Positions 62,444 to 64,000 of a stretch of DNA of 64,000 bases are shown here, one piece after another; within the stretch, counting starts at the first letter, position 1; each line of letters starts with the position of its first letter. A program made the translations under genes and the position numbers. Below the pieces are notes generated by a model, which saw only the letters and a list, made by a program, of their open reading frames with translations, was not told where the DNA came from and did no database searches. The DNA is from CAVXFS01 sp963761115 (lineage in GTDB: Bacteria > Pseudomonadota > Gammaproteobacteria > Burkholderiales > Gallionellaceae), in NCBI GenBank assembly GCA_963761115.1, contig CAVXFS010000005.1:124001-188000 (forward strand), read 5' to 3'.

Positions 62444-63642
62444 GTCTTTATCCTGCTGATGATGTCGTAGACCGGCGACAGCACGGACAGCATCACCCAG
62501 CCGAGCAACAATCCGAGGACGATGGTCATGATCGGCTCGATCAGTATCTGGGTCTTCCTGATCGTATCCTTGATGTCGCGGTCATAGAAATAACTGACGT
62601 TGTACAGCGCTTCATCCAGCCTGCCGGTGGCCTCGCCCACCCTGATCATGCGCACGACCAGCGGCGGAAAGACGCCGGTGTCGAGGAAGCTTTGCGTCAT
62701 GTTCTTGCCTGCCTCTATCTCTCCGATCACCTGGTCGAGGCTGGCGGCGATGACGCGGTTGCTGACCAGATCGCGCAGGCTGGCGATGCAATCGAAGATG
62801 CTGATGCCGGCTCCATACATCATGGCGAAGGTGTTGGCGAAGCGCGCCATGATGATCTTGCGCAGGATCGGGCCGATGAAGATCAAATGCAGCTTGAGAT
62901 GATCCAGGTGGTGCTGCATGCGGCTGTCCCATGCCAGCATCAGCCGCAACAGGATGATCAGGATCACTGGCAGGGCCAGCATGAGATGCCAGTGATGCAC
63001 GAACAAACCGGACGTGGCCAGCAGCAAGCGTGTCTGCAACGGGATGGTCTGCCCCATGTTGCTGATGAAGGCGGTCAATTGCGGAACCAGGTAGATCATC
63101 AGGAACAGGGTGATGCCGAGCACGGTGGTCCCGACGAAGGCGGGATAGATCATCAGGTTCTTGCTTTGCAGGATCATTTCGTCCTGCCATTTGATCGAGT
63201 CGGCGAGCTGCTTGAAGATCTCCGCCAGGCGGCCGCTTTTCTCTCCGGCCTGGACCAGGCTGACGACGATGTTGTCAAATGCGCGCGGGTGGTCGGCCAT
63301 GGCCTGTGAAAGCATCTTTCCGCCTTCGATGGCGGCGATCATGTCGGAGAGTATGGTCTCAAGCTGCCGGTCATCCATGCTGTTGCGCAAGTCGGCCAGG
63401 CTTTCCAGCAGCGGTACGCCTGCGCGGAACAATTGCTCGAGATTGAAGAACAGGGTGATCAGGTCGGTGCGCCTGATCTTTTTGCCGGCAAGCAACGGGA
63501 GTCGCAGGCGGATTTTCGCCCTGACCAGGTCCAGTTGCAGGTGCTTCAGGTTCTGTTCGAGGTCCGATTCGCTGGCGGCATCCAGCTGGCCTTTGCAGAG
63601 CTGGCCGGATGCATCGATCGCCGTATAGGAATAGCGTGCCAT
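62440..63642 (-). CDS. gspF: Type II secretion/type IV pilus platform protein (GspF/PilC family)
   Basis: The 400-residue protein has two T2SSF domains. Each has a helical bundle followed by membrane helices; QAGEKSGRLAEIFKQLA and RVGEATGRLDEALYNV are the repeated family motif, with LVPQLTAFISNMGQTIP and SPVYDIISRI at the helix ends. ATG 63642 has GAGGA six bases upstream. It sits between the ATPase and the GspL-like gene. Confidence 0.9.
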   Translation of the reverse strand: MARYSYTAIDASGQLCKGQLDAASESDLEQNLKHLQLDLVRAKIRLRLPLLAGKKIRRTDLITLFFNLEQLFRAGVPLLESLADLRNSMDDRQLETILSDMIAAIEGGKMLSQAMADHPRAFDNIVVSLVQAGEKSGRLAEIFKQLADSIKWQDEMILQSKNLMIYPAFVGTTVLGITLFLMIYLVPQLTAFISNMGQTIPLQTRLLLATSGLFVHHWHLMLALPVILIILLRLMLAWDSRMQHHLDHLKLHLIFIGPILRKIIMARFANTFAMMYGAGISIFDCIASLRDLVSNRVIAASLDQVIGEIEAGKNMTQSFLDTGVFPPLVVRMIRVGEATGRLDEALYNVSYFYDRDIKDTIRKTQILIEPIMTIVLGLLLGWVMLSVLSPVYDIISRIKT

Positions 63643-63655
63643 GTGCATTCCTCGC

Positions 63656-64000
63656 CTAGCCCACACGATCGGTCAGGTCAGCCACCCGCGCCACTTCGGA
63701 CAGCGAGGTCATGCCTGACCTGACGCGTTGCAATCCGTCTGCAGCGAGCGGGCGGAATCCCCTGGCCAGTGCGGCATGCTTCAATTCGCGGCGGCTGGCG
63801 CAGTGTGCCAGCAGTTCGTCGAGGTCGCTGTCCATCCTGAGCAGTTCCATGATGGCGATGCGTCCGCTGTAACCCTGGTGGTCGCACCGGCCGCAACCCG
63901 TGGCGCGGAACAGCGTGATGTCTGCATCGCCTTCTCCTTGGAGCAGTTCGCGTTCGGTCCGGTCCGGCTGGTAGGGTTGTTTGCAATGGGGGCACAGTAC
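63656..64000 (-). CDS. Type II secretion/type IV pilus ATPase C-terminus (GspE/PilB family, runs off right edge)
   Basis: From base 64000 the frame encodes VLCPHCKQPYQPD, GCGRCDHQGYSGR and the C-terminal GMTSLSEVARV, i.e. the four-cysteine zinc finger and end domain of GspE/PilB-type assembly ATPases. The Walker motifs lie outside the window. The stop is 13 bases before the gspF start. It energises the assembly platform. Confidence 0.88.
   Translation of the reverse strand, partial: VLCPHCKQPYQPDRTERELLQGEGDADITLFRATGCGRCDHQGYSGRIAIMELLRMDSDLDELLAHCASRRELKHAALARGFRPLAADGLQRVRSGMTSLSEVARVADLTDRVG

Overview
The window is a 64-kb piece of a betaproteobacterial chromosome. I infer the Nitrosomonadales, most likely a Gallionellaceae-type lineage (Sideroxydans/Gallionella). 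The grounds are the gene neighbourhoods, GC-rich coding with TG/GTG-heavy codon use, a complete alternative complex III operon followed by sspA-sspB, and several small class I c-type cytochromes. No 16S rRNA gene is present, so the assignment is inference.

Layout. (1) 1-385: the start of a SEC-C/TPR protein that leaves the window on the left. (2) 640-19819: an unbroken division and cell wall (dcw) cluster, mraZ-rsmH-ftsL-ftsI-murE-murF-mraY-murD-ftsW-murG-murC-murB-ddl-ftsQ-ftsA-ftsZ-lpxC plus a small membrane protein. It is driven by a clear sigma70 promoter overlapped by a 10-bp-period MraZ operator. (3) 20106-21938: a TPR/glycosyltransferase-like gene with near-identical 102-bp DNA repeats. 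(4) 22168-28863: spoT-rpoZ-gmk and a YicC-type gene on the minus strand, then a PP2C phosphatase, rph and rdgB on the plus strand. (5) 28892-38881: hemW, a flippase-like protein, a GFA protein, trmB, thiG, thiS, tRNA-Gly(CCC), a 2-Cys peroxiredoxin, mtgA-aroE, and an RNB exonuclease/TonB-like pair. (6) 39139-48872: an EF-hand protein, a cytochrome c, the alternative complex III operon actA-B1-B2-C-D-E-F, and sspA-sspB. (7) 49005-57787: rpoH behind a CIRCE element, lpxH, a cyclophilin, an L,D-transpeptidase, a TPR protein, glnS, a small membrane protein, cysS and a second small cytochrome c. (8) 57852-64000: a minus-strand pilus/type II secretion-like operon (GspE, GspF, GspL-like, GspM-like, MshK-like, two pilin-like proteins) that leaves the window on the right.

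How it fits together. The left third makes and uses lipid II for septation. Alternative complex III would take electrons from the quinol pool to periplasmic carriers, for which the two small cytochromes are candidates. rpoH carries an HrcA-type operator, linking the two heat-shock circuits.

Most notable: the MraZ operator/promoter arrangement; two families of 7-bp tandem repeats, often as facing arms, in and around murF, mraY, ddl and rpoZ, two of which alter protein ends; a seven-G slippery tract that splits actF exactly as a -1 frameshift site would; a one-base shift that removes a pilin C-terminus; CIRCE at rpoH; and a compact pilus-like locus. I did not find a convincing wholly new defence or mobile system: no CRISPR array, no transposase and no phage genes are visible.
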